From positions 1-64,000 of the forward strand of contig JACJXV010000002.1 of assembly GCA_020636445.1 (NCBI GenBank): 64,000 nt of DNA. Reading direction: 5' to 3'. Below, piece by piece: positions 43,257 through 52,989 of this stretch. The DNA comes from Lewinellaceae bacterium. Lineage in GTDB: Bacteria; Bacteroidota; Bacteroidia; Chitinophagales; Saprospiraceae. The position numbers and the translations under genes were made by a program. Positions within the stretch are counted from its first letter, which is position 1. Each line of letters opens with the position of its first letter. A model generated the notes under the pieces. It was given only the letters and a program-made list of their open reading frames with translations, was not told the origin of the DNA and did no database searches.

Positions 43257-46200
43257 TTAGTATGCGCTACTTCCCGTAGGTTGTATGGCGATCCGTTTGA
43301 CTTCATCACCCCAGCGCAAAAGATAAATACCCGCCGGAAGTGATTGCCAATTGGCGGTAATTTGCTGATACCCGACCTCTGTTTTTGATTCCCAAACGAT
43401 CTTTCCGGTGCTATTCATTAAGCGGAAATGTTGTGGAACCTGCCCCGCGTCGTTCTTCCAGGCAATAGTTGCCCGGCCACTCGTTGGATTGGGGAAAACC
43501 TTCCAGGAGTCTTCCAAGCTTGTGGAGGCCCCCTTTGGTGGCACAACAGGAAATGTTGCTACGGCAGCTGGAGGTCCCAATTGGACGGTATAATCTTCCA
43601 CTTCGCCATAAGGAATCTCGCCACAAGGGTCGTCAGACTTTAAAAACTTCATGGCTACGCGTAGTCCGGTCGTTCGTACTCCGGAGCCAGCCGGCCAGAT
43701 GAACGTACCTGCCACAGGGTTATTGCCGGGTTCCATGCGCAGGAGCAGCTCACCAGCATCATTGAAGTCGCCATCGCCATTGGCATCGAGCCAAATATAC
43801 CAGTTCTCTTTATAACTGGCTCCGGGAAAACCTGCCTCCAGGCGGTAAGCACAGCTTGCTCCCCAGTTGAAAGACCAGACCTGGTCGGTAAAATTTCCGT
43901 AGCCCTTATCGCTTCCGCTTTTCCGGGTGTTAGTGCCAAGGGTTATGGATTCAATCCATTCATAACTCGTTTGGATAGCGGCGATAATACAATAGCTGCT
44001 GGTATTGTTGGGTTGGTTCACGGGAGGTGCCAGCGAGGTAGTAAGGCTTTGGGAACACCCTCGTACATCCGAAACCGTCAGGCCATAGGTCCCCGGCGAA
44101 AGGTCTCTGCGGGAGGCGTTGGTACTGCCATCCGACCAGCGGAACTGATAAGGAGGGTGCCACCATTGATAGCAGGCAGAATACTGCCACTTTCGGGGCT
44201 TGTCGATAGTGTTACGGTCAGGGGCAGTGGTTCGGCAACGTAAATTTGATTACTGGTTTGACACAAATTGGCATCCGTAAGGGTTAGTGTGTACCATCCG
44301 GCAGCAATATTGACCAATTGTGCGGCAGTAGCACCGGTTGACCAACGGTAGTGGTAGGGGGGTTCCGCCGGAAACCTGGGAGTTTAGCCGGCCATTGGTA
44401 GTGCCCGCACAGGTCGGTTGGGTCACGGAAAACTGCACAGCTAGTGGAGGGGGGCTTTCAGGTCATAAGAGGCTTTTTGTTGTTGCAGGCCATCGGAAAC
44501 CGTTACAGTGTAGTTCCCTGCCGACAAGTTGCTGATTTCTGGCGTTTGGGCTCCGGTACTCCATCGGTACTGGTAGTTTCCATTCCCACCGGTTACGCTT
44601 ACGGCAAGTACTCCATCCTGACTTTCCTGACAACTGATTTCCTGGAGTGGGGTGATGGAGGCAGTCAGGGAGGAGGTGGATGGGGGCGTACCCTGAATAC
44701 AGAAAGGTATTGAAATCTCCATGCCAAAACGACTTACGGATGCCAGTAATTCCCCCCGGGCATTTAATAGCTGGAGGTAACCCGCGCCGGCCTGGCAACA
44801 AATGCCATCGCCAAAGCCATCATAAACAATAAACTTAAAACAACCCGCGGGAAGGCAATCGGACAAGGTGAAGGTGCTGTGCGGGGCCAGGTCTTTGTAA
44901 GGGGCCCCCTGGAGAATGACCTGGTCGGATTCATCGCGAATTTCCCACCAGGTCTCGGCCGGGTAAAATCAAGTTTTCCCCGCAGAGCAATGGTTTCCGA
45001 GCAGGATTTGTGCAAATAAGCTATGGCCTTTGACTGGGTTCCTGCAGTGCTGCCGTTGGGGATAGCCCGAACGGCAAACCAGTACTGCGTATCCGAATCC
45101 AAATGGTTGATCTTCCAGGAGGTAGTACTGGTTTTGCCAATCACCTCCAGGTATTTTTCTCCCAGTTGTAATACTTCATAGAGGGTTGCCCCGTTGATAG
45201 GTTGCCAAAGTAACTCGGCCTCCTTGTTACCTTGTTGGTGTATTTCTGGTCTGGGAACATCCAGAATGGTAATTGGGCCGGATATGGTGCTGGCGCTATT
45301 CCCCTGGCGAATCCGGAAAAAATAAACCCCCAGCAGGGTAGAGGGAAGTACCCAATCCCAGGAATTAACGGTAGCGGGGATGTTGGAAGTTATGGCTTTC
45401 CAATTCGAGGGAGAACCCTGGGCATATTCCAGGGTATACGGCTCACTTTGGGTACGGGAGGTAATCCAGCTCAAGCGCAGGGTCGATTGTGCAGGAACAC
45501 TCTGGCCGGCAACAGGCTGCCGCAGTTCCAGCAATGGGCTTTTCCAATAGTAAGTCAGGGTAAAGGGCTGTTTTCCAGCTGGGGTTTGGAATGCTTTTAC
45601 CTGCAAGCTATAGGTGCCCGCCGCGGGAAAAGTAATGGAAACCTGTTCCACATTATTGATGTGATCAATGCCGGGACGCGCCGGAGTAGTCAGGCTATCA
45701 TAGTGGGCAGCTGTCGAAAGAACCCAGGGGTAGTATACTTTTCCGGAGGGAGCTTTCACCGTGAGGTCGAGGTCATTAACCAGCGATGTTGCAGAGAGGG
45801 GGGAACCTGCTGCATCATTCCAGGTAATCATCACCCGCAGTTCGGGAGAATTGGCCGGAACCTGTATGGTATAGGTAATGCTCTCCTGGTTGGCCAGTGA
45901 TCCCTGCCGGTATTGTCGGGCTTCCAGCACCTGCACAGCAGCACTCGCATCCACTTGTCCCCAGCCGAATTCAAAATCCGGACCCTTGCGACCTAAGTCC
46001 TGCGCGCTATTCAGCAGAAGCCCCCGCAACAAATCACTCGTTGGATCGGTCTGACTATTAAGTTGCCGAAAACGCTCGGTTAGTAAAGCGGCAATACCGG
46101 TTACGACGGGAGCTGCGGCGGAGGTGCCTCCACTAAAGCGGTAAGTATTATTCTGGTCGGTAGTCCAGTCATTCTGGCCAAGGGCGACCAGGTCGGGTTT

Positions 46201-47406
46201 TATGCGGCCATCCTGGAGTGGCCCGCGGCTGGATCGTTCCTGGAGGTTGGAGTTCCCGTCGATATTGCCGATAACCAGGGCATTTTTTGCGGCCTTTAGT
46301 CCTCCGGAAATATTGCCCCAGTACAAGCCATCAGGGCCCAAAACGCTACCGTAGGTCAGGTTGCAATTGCTGTTGGCTAGATTGCCTGCCGAGAAAATGT
46401 GTAATAACTGCGGGGTGCGCCAAACCTGGTCGTCCAGGGCTAAAGCACTGATGGAATAAAAACCACCACAACCATCGCCATAAGAGGTAGATGTTAGTGT
46501 GATACGGTCCTGAAGGAGGTGAGTGGGTGCCTCCCAAATATGGGTGTACTCCTGGATGTCAAATAAGAATAGCTGGGCACCAGGGGCAATTCCCTGAGCG
46601 GCAGGGTCGATGTTGCCGGCGCCTCCCAACATCCCGGCAACCATGCTGGCGTGACGACCACTGTTGGCGCGGCGAGTACGGTCAGTCATCCGGCCCTTGA
46701 AATCGAGATGGTCGACCGGGCCATCATCACCAATAGCTACCCGAACCCCATTACCGGTGAGGCTGTTATTACCCCGCAAGCCTAAGGGGCTGACCCCCAG
46801 TAAGTTTCGGCTTCCCAGTCCGTCGGGTTGGGGAGCTGGCGGAGTAGCTTCCAGATAATACACAAAAGGCAGCTTAGCCAACTGGGCAATAGCTGCCGGT
46901 GGAACGGTTAGATCTATCCACTGAGCACCAGGAAGACCTGTATAACCTGCTGCTTCTAACGCTGTGGCAACCTCGCTCACCGATAAACCCGGAAATCCAG
47001 CTACACGCACGGTCACCGGGGTATTACTGTCCATGAGAGACATTAAACGCTGATCAACTTTAAGGGCGCTGTATACAGGCATTTCTTGTTGAATCCCCCA
47101 ATTGGAAGATTTGAAGTGCTGCGGATATTTTACCAGGTAACTATTAGAAGGTAAGTAGGCGATCCAGGAAACACCTTCCGCACTTAATTGCGCTTGTCTG
47201 GCTTCATCAGGAAGGGCCTCAAAAGACCAGATTCGATAGTAATAACCCAAGAAGGCTTCTCCTTCGGGTAGTGTTGCAGCATCAGGCAATAATGCTAATG
47301 TAGGTAACGGAAGGTTCTTTTGTCGTAACAACAACGGATCCACTTGCCCCCAGGCCATTGAGCATACCAATGCCAGTGCTGCCATTGTCAAGGACAGCTG
47401 TTTCAT
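43257..47406 (-). pseudogene. T9SS-sorted S8 subtilisin-like peptidase, broken by four frameshifts
   Basis: This reads as one gene of about 1380 residues. A signal peptide ends near residue 20 (AWGQ). The S8 peptidase domain has the catalytic Asp near 226 (IGDDGPVDHLD), His252 (SGRHASMVAG) and Ser429 (GGTSAAAP). A proprotein-convertase-like beta domain and an Fn3 domain follow. The C-terminal half has SprB-like repeats (GGxPPYxxxWSxG), a GEVEDYTV domain and a Por-type T9SS sorting domain (WKVFPNPTSG to AIQP). Frame changes occur near 44958, in a 6-G run 44449-44454, near 44357-44362 and near 44152-44158, all inside the repeat region. Restoring them gives continuous sense, so sequencing error is likely. 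Confidence 0.82.
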
Positions 47407-47782
47407 AGTGTCTACCTAGTTTTCCTTTGGATGGAGCTATTGCCCCCATCCGAATTGCTGAAAGAATACTAATGGCGAAACCATAGCGGTCTCCACCATT
47501 AATTGAGCAACTGGGAGGGTAAAAAGGGGAGAACTGGGGGGGGTAAAGAGAATTAGTTAGATTAAATATGTAAGATATCTATCTACACTAACTGCAAATA
47601 TAGTAGTTAATATAGATAAATTTTTAAACATTATTTAATAACAATATATAAAAGGCAAAGGACAAACCTTTTTGCCTTTATTTAAGGTGCGTATTTTGCT
47701 GATTATCAGCAAAATAAAAGATTGTAACATTGTAAATTGGAAGGGAGTGCTATAAAAAATGCCGGTTAATTGTCTGGAATAA
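47407..47782. other. AT-rich gap upstream of subtilase gene
   Basis: No gene is seen. A palindrome ATTTTGCTGATtATCAGCAAAAT lies at 47693-47715, and a weaker AAAGGCAAAGG/CCTTTTTGCCTTT hairpin at about 47651-47680. Either could end the minus-strand thioesterase transcript. The subtilase promoter should lie between 47407 and 47640 but was not identified. Confidence 0.4.
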
Positions 47783-48214
47783 CTACCATTCCCGATTGCT
47801 GCGATAAACGGTTCCGTTAAAAATGGCAACCACATGTCCGGTTTGATTGGTTACCTCTACCCGATAGCGGGCGATGCGATGGCCCAGGTGCTCTTCCCTG
47901 GCCCGAGCAATCAATATATCACCGGGTTGAACAGGATGCAGGTGAGCAATAGCGGTTTCAACAGAAACGGCCTGCCGACCGCGTGAATTGGAAGCAAAAG
48001 CCAGGGCACTGTCAGCCAATGAATAAGTAATGCCCCCATGGGCAATCGCGAATCCATTTAGCATATCCGGTCGAACGGTGAGACGCAAAGTACATGCACC
48101 TGGCTCCTCGGCGAGGCGTTCGATACCTAGCCACTGGCTATAAGCATCAGCACTGAACATGCGTTCAACGATGGGATCAGGGGTGTATTCCATTAGAGGG
48201 TTCTTTACCTCCAA
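47783..48214 (-). CDS. PaaI-family hotdog thioesterase
   Basis: A 143-residue acyl-CoA thioesterase-like protein of the hotdog fold. The segment NGFAIAHGGITYSLADSA carries the HGG turn and the active-site Asp typical of PaaI enzymes, and FNGTVYR ends the domain. PaaI acts on phenylacetyl-CoA derivatives in other bacteria, but no phenylacetate genes are near, so the substrate is open. A start at 48193 (MEYTPDPIVERM) is also possible. It is transcribed alone. Confidence 0.88.
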   Translation of the reverse strand: MEVKNPLMEYTPDPIVERMFSADAYSQWLGIERLAEEPGACTLRLTVRPDMLNGFAIAHGGITYSLADSALAFASNSRGRQAVSVETAIAHLHPVQPGDILIARAREEHLGHRIARYRVEVTNQTGHVVAIFNGTVYRSNREW

Positions 48215-48449
48215 GGTATAAAAATAGCCGGATATGGCAATTCGATGGCGGTAGCTAAAGTTTAATACCTAAGGGTTATTGGTCTGCGAAAACGGCAAAC
48301 CCCTGCAGCTAGACTTCCGGAAAGGCCTTTGGCCAAAAGAGCTGGCTTTTTTAACTGACTACAGTTGTGTGGGAGGCCGAAATAAAAAAAGTGTACCTTA
48401 GTTTTTGTTACTGAGCAGCGAATTGACCATCTGACGGCTCATTAGGTAT

Positions 48450-49013
48450 ATGAGAGCGGTCAAAATTATTAGCATCGTGACCGAAGAGGAACTGATTCAA
48501 GGATGTTTGCGGGAAGATCCACAGTGTCAGCAGGAGATTTTCCGACGTTATGCCGGAAAAATGCTGGTGGTATGCATGCGCTATGCCCGGCATCACCTGG
48601 AAGCAGAGGATATCCTGCAGGATGCCTTCATCAAGGTTTATAACCGACTGGGGCAATTTCAGGGAAAAGGTTCCTTCGAAGGCTGGATTCGCCGGATTGT
48701 TGTCAATACGGCCTTAAAGAATTATGACCGCAAGAGTTTCACCCATGAAAAAATGGGGCTGGAAGACCGGGAAGATGTGGGGGCCGATCCGCATGTCATC
48801 GGGCAACTTCACGCCGAGGAATTGATGAAACTCATCCATCAATTACCCGATGGTTATCGGGTAGTGTTTAACCTCTATGCGATAGAGGGGTACAGTCATG
48901 CAGAAATTGCCGATATGCTGGGAATCCAGGAAAGCACTTCTCGTTCACAACTTGTCAAAGCACGAAAGCTGCTCCAGGCCCAGGTGCTTGAACTTCAAAA
49001 AATTGCCGTATGA
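48450..49013 (+). CDS. RNA polymerase sigma factor, ECF type
   Basis: A 187-residue two-domain sigma factor. Region 2 contains HHLEAEDILQDAFIKVY and FEGWIRRIVVNTALKNYDR; region 4 contains LPDGYRVVFNLYAIEGYSHA followed by the recognition helix in EIADMLGIQESTSRSQLVKA. The stop overlaps the ATG of the next gene by 4 bases. That gene encodes a membrane-spanning protein with an anti-sigma-like N-terminus, so the two are a likely sigma/anti-sigma pair. A TACCTTAG box lies at 48394-48401. Confidence 0.93.
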   Translation: MRAVKIISIVTEEELIQGCLREDPQCQQEIFRRYAGKMLVVCMRYARHHLEAEDILQDAFIKVYNRLGQFQGKGSFEGWIRRIVVNTALKNYDRKSFTHEKMGLEDREDVGADPHVIGQLHAEELMKLIHQLPDGYRVVFNLYAIEGYSHAEIADMLGIQESTSRSQLVKARKLLQAQVLELQKIAV

Positions 49014-50353
49014 ATGAGCGCCATTCTATAGACGATCATTTTCGCCAGCGGCTTTATGATCACCAGTACGATCCTCCTATGCATTTGTGGGAGGGCCTGG
49101 CCGCGAAACGTCAGCCGGTAGCGGCTCCGTCGGCACCTGCCAGTAAGCGCTGGCCTTGGTTAGCCCTACTGGTATTGTTTTCTTCAGTGGCTACCTGGTG
49201 GTTGCTACATGAAAAACCTGAAGGTAATCCGCAAGAAACAACTGTCATTGCTATACAACAAAATAGTCAGCCATCAAGTCCAGCTAAAGGAAGCGTTACG
49301 GTTCCTTCGCAGGCAATCGTCCCCCTTGTCCGTATTGACAAAATTACTTCTGTTGCCAACAAGGAAGTTGCCCCCGCCGTTGCCCAGGGAGGGAAGCCAT
49401 CGCCAGTCATACAGCCTCCTGCTGCGAAGAGTGGTAATGCGAAGGGATTATCAACTTCCATCGCGCCCACAATCACCGCTACGGCTCCTGCCGGTCAACC
49501 GCTTACTGAATTATTCGTTGAAACTGGAAAAGCGACCGGAGATATTGGCGAAATGGGCGTGGCAGAAGAAATCAAAGCAAAGGAAGCTGCCCGTACCTGG
49601 TCATCTTTACATCAGTTCGCTGCCCCAACTATTTCGGCATTTCCTTTTCGGCTCCGCATTTACGATGAAATCCTTACTTCGCGTTTTCGGCAACGCAATT
49701 GGTATGCCAAAATGGACTTACTGGTATCCTATGACCAGCAGTTTCGGCAGCTTACCCCCATGGATACCCGCTATGCCAATTATGCACAATTGCGTAATCA
49801 ATCAGAAGCCCAAGGAGCGGCCTACAGCACCACCCTCCGCTTTGGCCTAATTGCTAAAAATGGCTTTTCCATCCGCAGTGGTATTAATTGGTCGCGTTAT
49901 ACCGAGACCGCAACTTTCGACCTTGTTGAAAATCCCCAGGGACCTGCTAAAAGGACCAATACCTTTCAAACCGTTGATATACCGGTATTGATTGGCTTCG
50001 AGCGCTCCCTGGGCAGAGTTAATGTAGGGTTGAATGTCGGAACCTATCTGAATATGGCTTTTAACCAATCAGGAGAATTTTACGCTCCTAACGGGAAGTC
50101 GCTGGTATCCTTTTCTTCCAACAACCAGGATGCATACCCCGCTTTTAAAAATCGGCTGGGTGCAGGTTATTACGGCAGTCTGGCGATTGGTTATGACCTT
50201 AAACCAGGGTTGGAATTATTGCTGGAACCACATTACCGGGCGTTCCCGCATTCGGTTACCGCCCCGGATTATGCCTTAACTCAACGGTACCATACCTGGG
50301 GGGTATTCCTTGGGGTTCGCAAACAGATCGGCTCAGGATTTGCCATTCCGTAA
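49010..50353 (+). CDS. Membrane-anchored protein with anti-sigma-like N-terminus and beta-barrel C-terminus
   Basis: A 447-residue protein in three parts. Residues 1-46 are soluble and include HFRQRLYDHQYDPPMHLWEGL, a helix of the kind found in short cytoplasmic tails of proteins next to Bacteroidota ECF sigma factors. Residues 48-66 are one membrane helix (WPWLALLVLFSSVATWWLL). Residues 67-205 are rich in Pro, Ala, Gln and Thr with no clear fold. Residues about 215-447 alternate in the manner of an outer-membrane beta-barrel (WYAKMDLLVSYDQQF, YGSLAIGYDLKPGLELLLEP). It overlaps the sigma gene by 4 bases. The anti-sigma and barrel calls are inference. Confidence 0.75.
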   Translation: MNERHSIDDHFRQRLYDHQYDPPMHLWEGLAAKRQPVAAPSAPASKRWPWLALLVLFSSVATWWLLHEKPEGNPQETTVIAIQQNSQPSSPAKGSVTVPSQAIVPLVRIDKITSVANKEVAPAVAQGGKPSPVIQPPAAKSGNAKGLSTSIAPTITATAPAGQPLTELFVETGKATGDIGEMGVAEEIKAKEAARTWSSLHQFAAPTISAFPFRLRIYDEILTSRFRQRNWYAKMDLLVSYDQQFRQLTPMDTRYANYAQLRNQSEAQGAAYSTTLRFGLIAKNGFSIRSGINWSRYTETATFDLVENPQGPAKRTNTFQTVDIPVLIGFERSLGRVNVGLNVGTYLNMAFNQSGEFYAPNGKSLVSFSSNNQDAYPAFKNRLGAGYYGSLAIGYDLKPGLELLLEPHYRAFPHSVTAPDYALTQRYHTWGVFLGVRKQIGSGFAIP

Positions 50354-51115
50354 TGGCGGATAAACCCAGCCAGGAAGAAAACCTCCTAAAGCCGCAAAAA
50401 AGACGCAGACGGGGGTATTATTCCTGCTCACTGCTCACCCTTCGACTTGCTCAGGGGCCGTACAAAAAGGTAAGCGTTCAGGATTACTGCCAACTGCCAA
50501 CTAATATCTGATTTTTTACCCGGCAAAGTTGCAGATAAAGGCGGGCTCGTCCTTTGTTAAACCCCTGATCTAGCCCAGGTAAGTCTCCGACACCGAGCTA
50601 TATGGCACGTCTTCTGACGTGCGGGTGGTGGTTACGTTAACTGCGCTTACGCACGTCGTGAGACCGTGCAAGATATTACCTGCCAGGCAGAGACTGGCAG
50701 GGGCTTATAGTGTTTTGTAAAACGCTGATGCTGTCGAAGCGGAGGAAATGGGGAATATTAAAATGTCCATTTACTTGCTAGTAGTAGCTTCGTAGGCGTC
50801 TCAATATCCGCCAGGAGTATTTTGCTTGCACTTAGATAGCATACGAGCTAATCCTGCATGTTAACTTTCGTTAACGCAGGTTAAACCTTTCCTAAGGCGT
50901 GTTAAAAAGATGAGACCTTATTTTTCGTCACTTATCTTCGATTTAGCTTCATAAGGCCTGATTATCAGTTGCTAATACAGGTGCTGTGTGGTCAGGACAC
51001 CTTTCGGGATTAAAGCCATGGGGCTAAGCGTGGACCTATCAAGGATAGGGGTAATCCCAGGTTTCCATTATCCTAATTATGACGAAAAGATAAATCACCA
51101 AAAAACACACCTGAC
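50354..51115. repeat. Long non-coding gap with two heptad words and hairpins
   Basis: No gene is seen. Two tandem CTGCTCA heptads lie at 50424-50438, a CCCTTCGACTTGCTCAGGG palindrome module at about 50438-50457, and two ACTGCCA heptads at 50486-50502. Hairpins are at about 50607-50622 (GCACGT/ACGTGC) and 50679-50701 (CCTGCCAG/CTGGCAGG). A box TATCTTCG at 50933-50940 may be the -7 element for the lipoprotein gene at 51116, leaving a leader of about 170 bases. Confidence 0.65.
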
Positions 51116-51568
51116 ATGAAGACGAACTACCTGCTACCCCTTTTAGTACTCGTAATACTTAGCGGTTGTACAGATACCTGGTATGTTGAACGACAGGAGG
51201 ACAAACTGATTGGTGTCTGGGAATTTGATCAGGCTTTCTACCGGGAAAACGGCGATATTTTTCGCGACCGGATCGACCGTAGCTTTGAAGGCGATATTTT
51301 GGAAATTTACCCGGATTACACCTCCCTGTACGACGACTTTTCCCGGCGTGAAGTATACCCCGGCGACTGGGAGTTTTTCATCGAACGCGATTTCTATGAC
51401 GATGAGAATGATCGGGAATGTTTTCTGGATCTGGTCTTTTACGACCGCAACGATCGGGTTGCCTGGAGTTGGTACGGGGAGGTAACGTTGCTTACCCGGG
51501 AAAAACTAAACTTACGGGTGAATGACCGCGCAGGGACCTACATATTTAAGTTGCGTCGACGTCGTTAG
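51116..51568 (+). CDS. Small lipoprotein, possibly lipocalin-like
   Basis: A 150-residue exported lipoprotein with lipobox LSGC and modified Cys18. The mature sequence begins with a KLIGVWEFDQ segment like those that open bacterial lipocalin-like barrels, then has many Asp, Arg and aromatic residues (YDDFSRREVYPGDWEFF). It ends in a run of Arg (LRRRR). I cannot name a family. It is probably transcribed alone. The function is unknown. Confidence 0.75.
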   Translation: MKTNYLLPLLVLVILSGCTDTWYVERQEDKLIGVWEFDQAFYRENGDIFRDRIDRSFEGDILEIYPDYTSLYDDFSRREVYPGDWEFFIERDFYDDENDRECFLDLVFYDRNDRVAWSWYGEVTLLTREKLNLRVNDRAGTYIFKLRRRR

Positions 51569-51632
51569 GCGACTTCGGTGTGGGTAGTCTGGCTGAAAAA
51601 GAAGCTTGTTTTTTTTAGATCCGTATTTGGGC

Positions 51633-51640
51633 TACCTTTG
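51633..51640 (+). promoter_or_regulatory. -7 box of MATE gene, near-leaderless
   Basis: TACCTTTG ends 7 bases before the ATG at 51648. TTG lies about 24 bases upstream (51606-51608). If used, the transcript would begin within a few bases of the start codon. Confidence 0.5.
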
Positions 51641-51647
51641 CCGCGCT

Positions 51648-52892
51648 ATGACAACAATACGTGCGGAAATCCGATCGACGTTACACCTGGGCTGGCCCAT
51701 CATTTTAGGTAACCTCACCCAGATGAGCCTGGGGATTATTGACAGTGCTATGGTCGGGTCCATTCACAGTAGTCAGCTGGCGGCCTCTTCTTTTGTCAAT
51801 AACATCATTACGGTACCCTTGATTCTGGGTATGGGCCTGAGTATGGCTATTTCGCCACTTGTAGCTACAGCCCAGGGGGCAGGGGATTTTGACCGCCCAC
51901 TACGCATTTTATTTAACGGATTACTGCTGTGTATGGCCATTATTGGCGTATTGGCAGTGGTGATTCATGCGAGTGCAGATGTTGTGTATCACTTGGGGCA
52001 GGACCCTATTGTTGCCGAGCTGGGCAGGCCCTATCTGATTTGGATGGGGTGGAGTATGGTGCCGATGGTCCAGTTTATGGCGATGAAACAATTTGCCGAT
52101 GGGCTGGGGCTAACCCGTTGGGCGATGTACCTTTCTGCCCTGGCCTTACCGATAAACACGGGATTGAATTACCTATTCATTTTTGGTCATTGGGGGGTAC
52201 CCCGTTATGAGTTGATGGGAGCGGGTATTGCGACCTTTATCACCCGTGTATTGTTAGTCGTATTGATGATTTGGGTAATTGCACGCGGGAAGCAATTTGC
52301 CCCTTATCGGCAGCATCTTCGACAGCAGTTAGAAGTGCGGGTGGATCGCCTGCGCGATTTGATTCGCCTGGGTATTCCTTCGAGTATGCAGTACGGAATG
52401 GAGGCCGGGGCGTTTGCTGTGTCCGGTATTATGGCAGGCTGGTTGGGGTTTCAGCAACAGGCAGCACATCAGATTGCTCTTAACCTGGCTGCATTTACCT
52501 TTATGGTTTCGCTGGGAATTAGTGCTGCCGGGAGTATACGGGTCGCGTATGCTCATGGTAGCCAGGAGTGGACCCGCGTTCGGCAAATTGGCATAACTGC
52601 CATTGGCATGGCGGTAGTTTATGGGATGGGTTGTGCCCTTTTATTTATCAGTGGGCGGCATATCTTACCCTTAATTTTTAACACCGAACCTATCGTTGTA
52701 GGCTTTGCTGCAAACCTATTGATTTTGGCGGGGATATTTCAGATTTCTGATTCCGTGCAAGCCGTTGGCGTTGGCCTGTTGCGTGGCTTGCAGGATGTAA
52801 AAAAGCCGACCTTTTTTGTTGCGTTGGCCTACTGGGGTATTGGCATTCCCGCAGGGTATACATTAGCTTTTTATTGCCGGTTGGGCAGTTAA
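51648..52892 (+). CDS. MATE-family multidrug/sodium exporter (NorM-like), C-terminus frameshifted
   Basis: A membrane exporter with about twelve helices that would use a Na+ or H+ gradient to expel drugs. Features are ILGNLTQMSLGIIDSAMVG at the N-terminus and FQQQAAHQIALNLAAFTFMV in the second half. The start at 51648 (MTTIRAEIRST) fits. The frame stops at 52890 after LAFYCRLGS. Removing one T there continues in frame as NGLWVGLLLGLSASALLL, the expected last helix, up to about 52985. An extra base near 52889 is therefore likely. Without correction the protein has 414 residues and lacks that helix. Confidence 0.88.
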   Translation: MTTIRAEIRSTLHLGWPIILGNLTQMSLGIIDSAMVGSIHSSQLAASSFVNNIITVPLILGMGLSMAISPLVATAQGAGDFDRPLRILFNGLLLCMAIIGVLAVVIHASADVVYHLGQDPIVAELGRPYLIWMGWSMVPMVQFMAMKQFADGLGLTRWAMYLSALALPINTGLNYLFIFGHWGVPRYELMGAGIATFITRVLLVVLMIWVIARGKQFAPYRQHLRQQLEVRVDRLRDLIRLGIPSSMQYGMEAGAFAVSGIMAGWLGFQQQAAHQIALNLAAFTFMVSLGISAAGSIRVAYAHGSQEWTRVRQIGITAIGMAVVYGMGCALLFISGRHILPLIFNTEPIVVGFAANLLILAGIFQISDSVQAVGVGLLRGLQDVKKPTFFVALAYWGIGIPAGYTLAFYCRLGS

Positions 52893-52989
52893 CGGATTAT
52901 GGGTTGGCTTGTTGCTGGGCCTTAGTGCCAGTGCCTTACTACTTTCAGCACGTTTCCGCCGGCTTACCCACCGGCGCATCAGTAAGCGT

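Noticed and set aside
45232..45900. 222-codon plus-strand frame opposite the subtilase
   Set aside because: It lies within the minus-strand subtilase coding sequence with clear S8 and Fn3 content; the frame has no family features.
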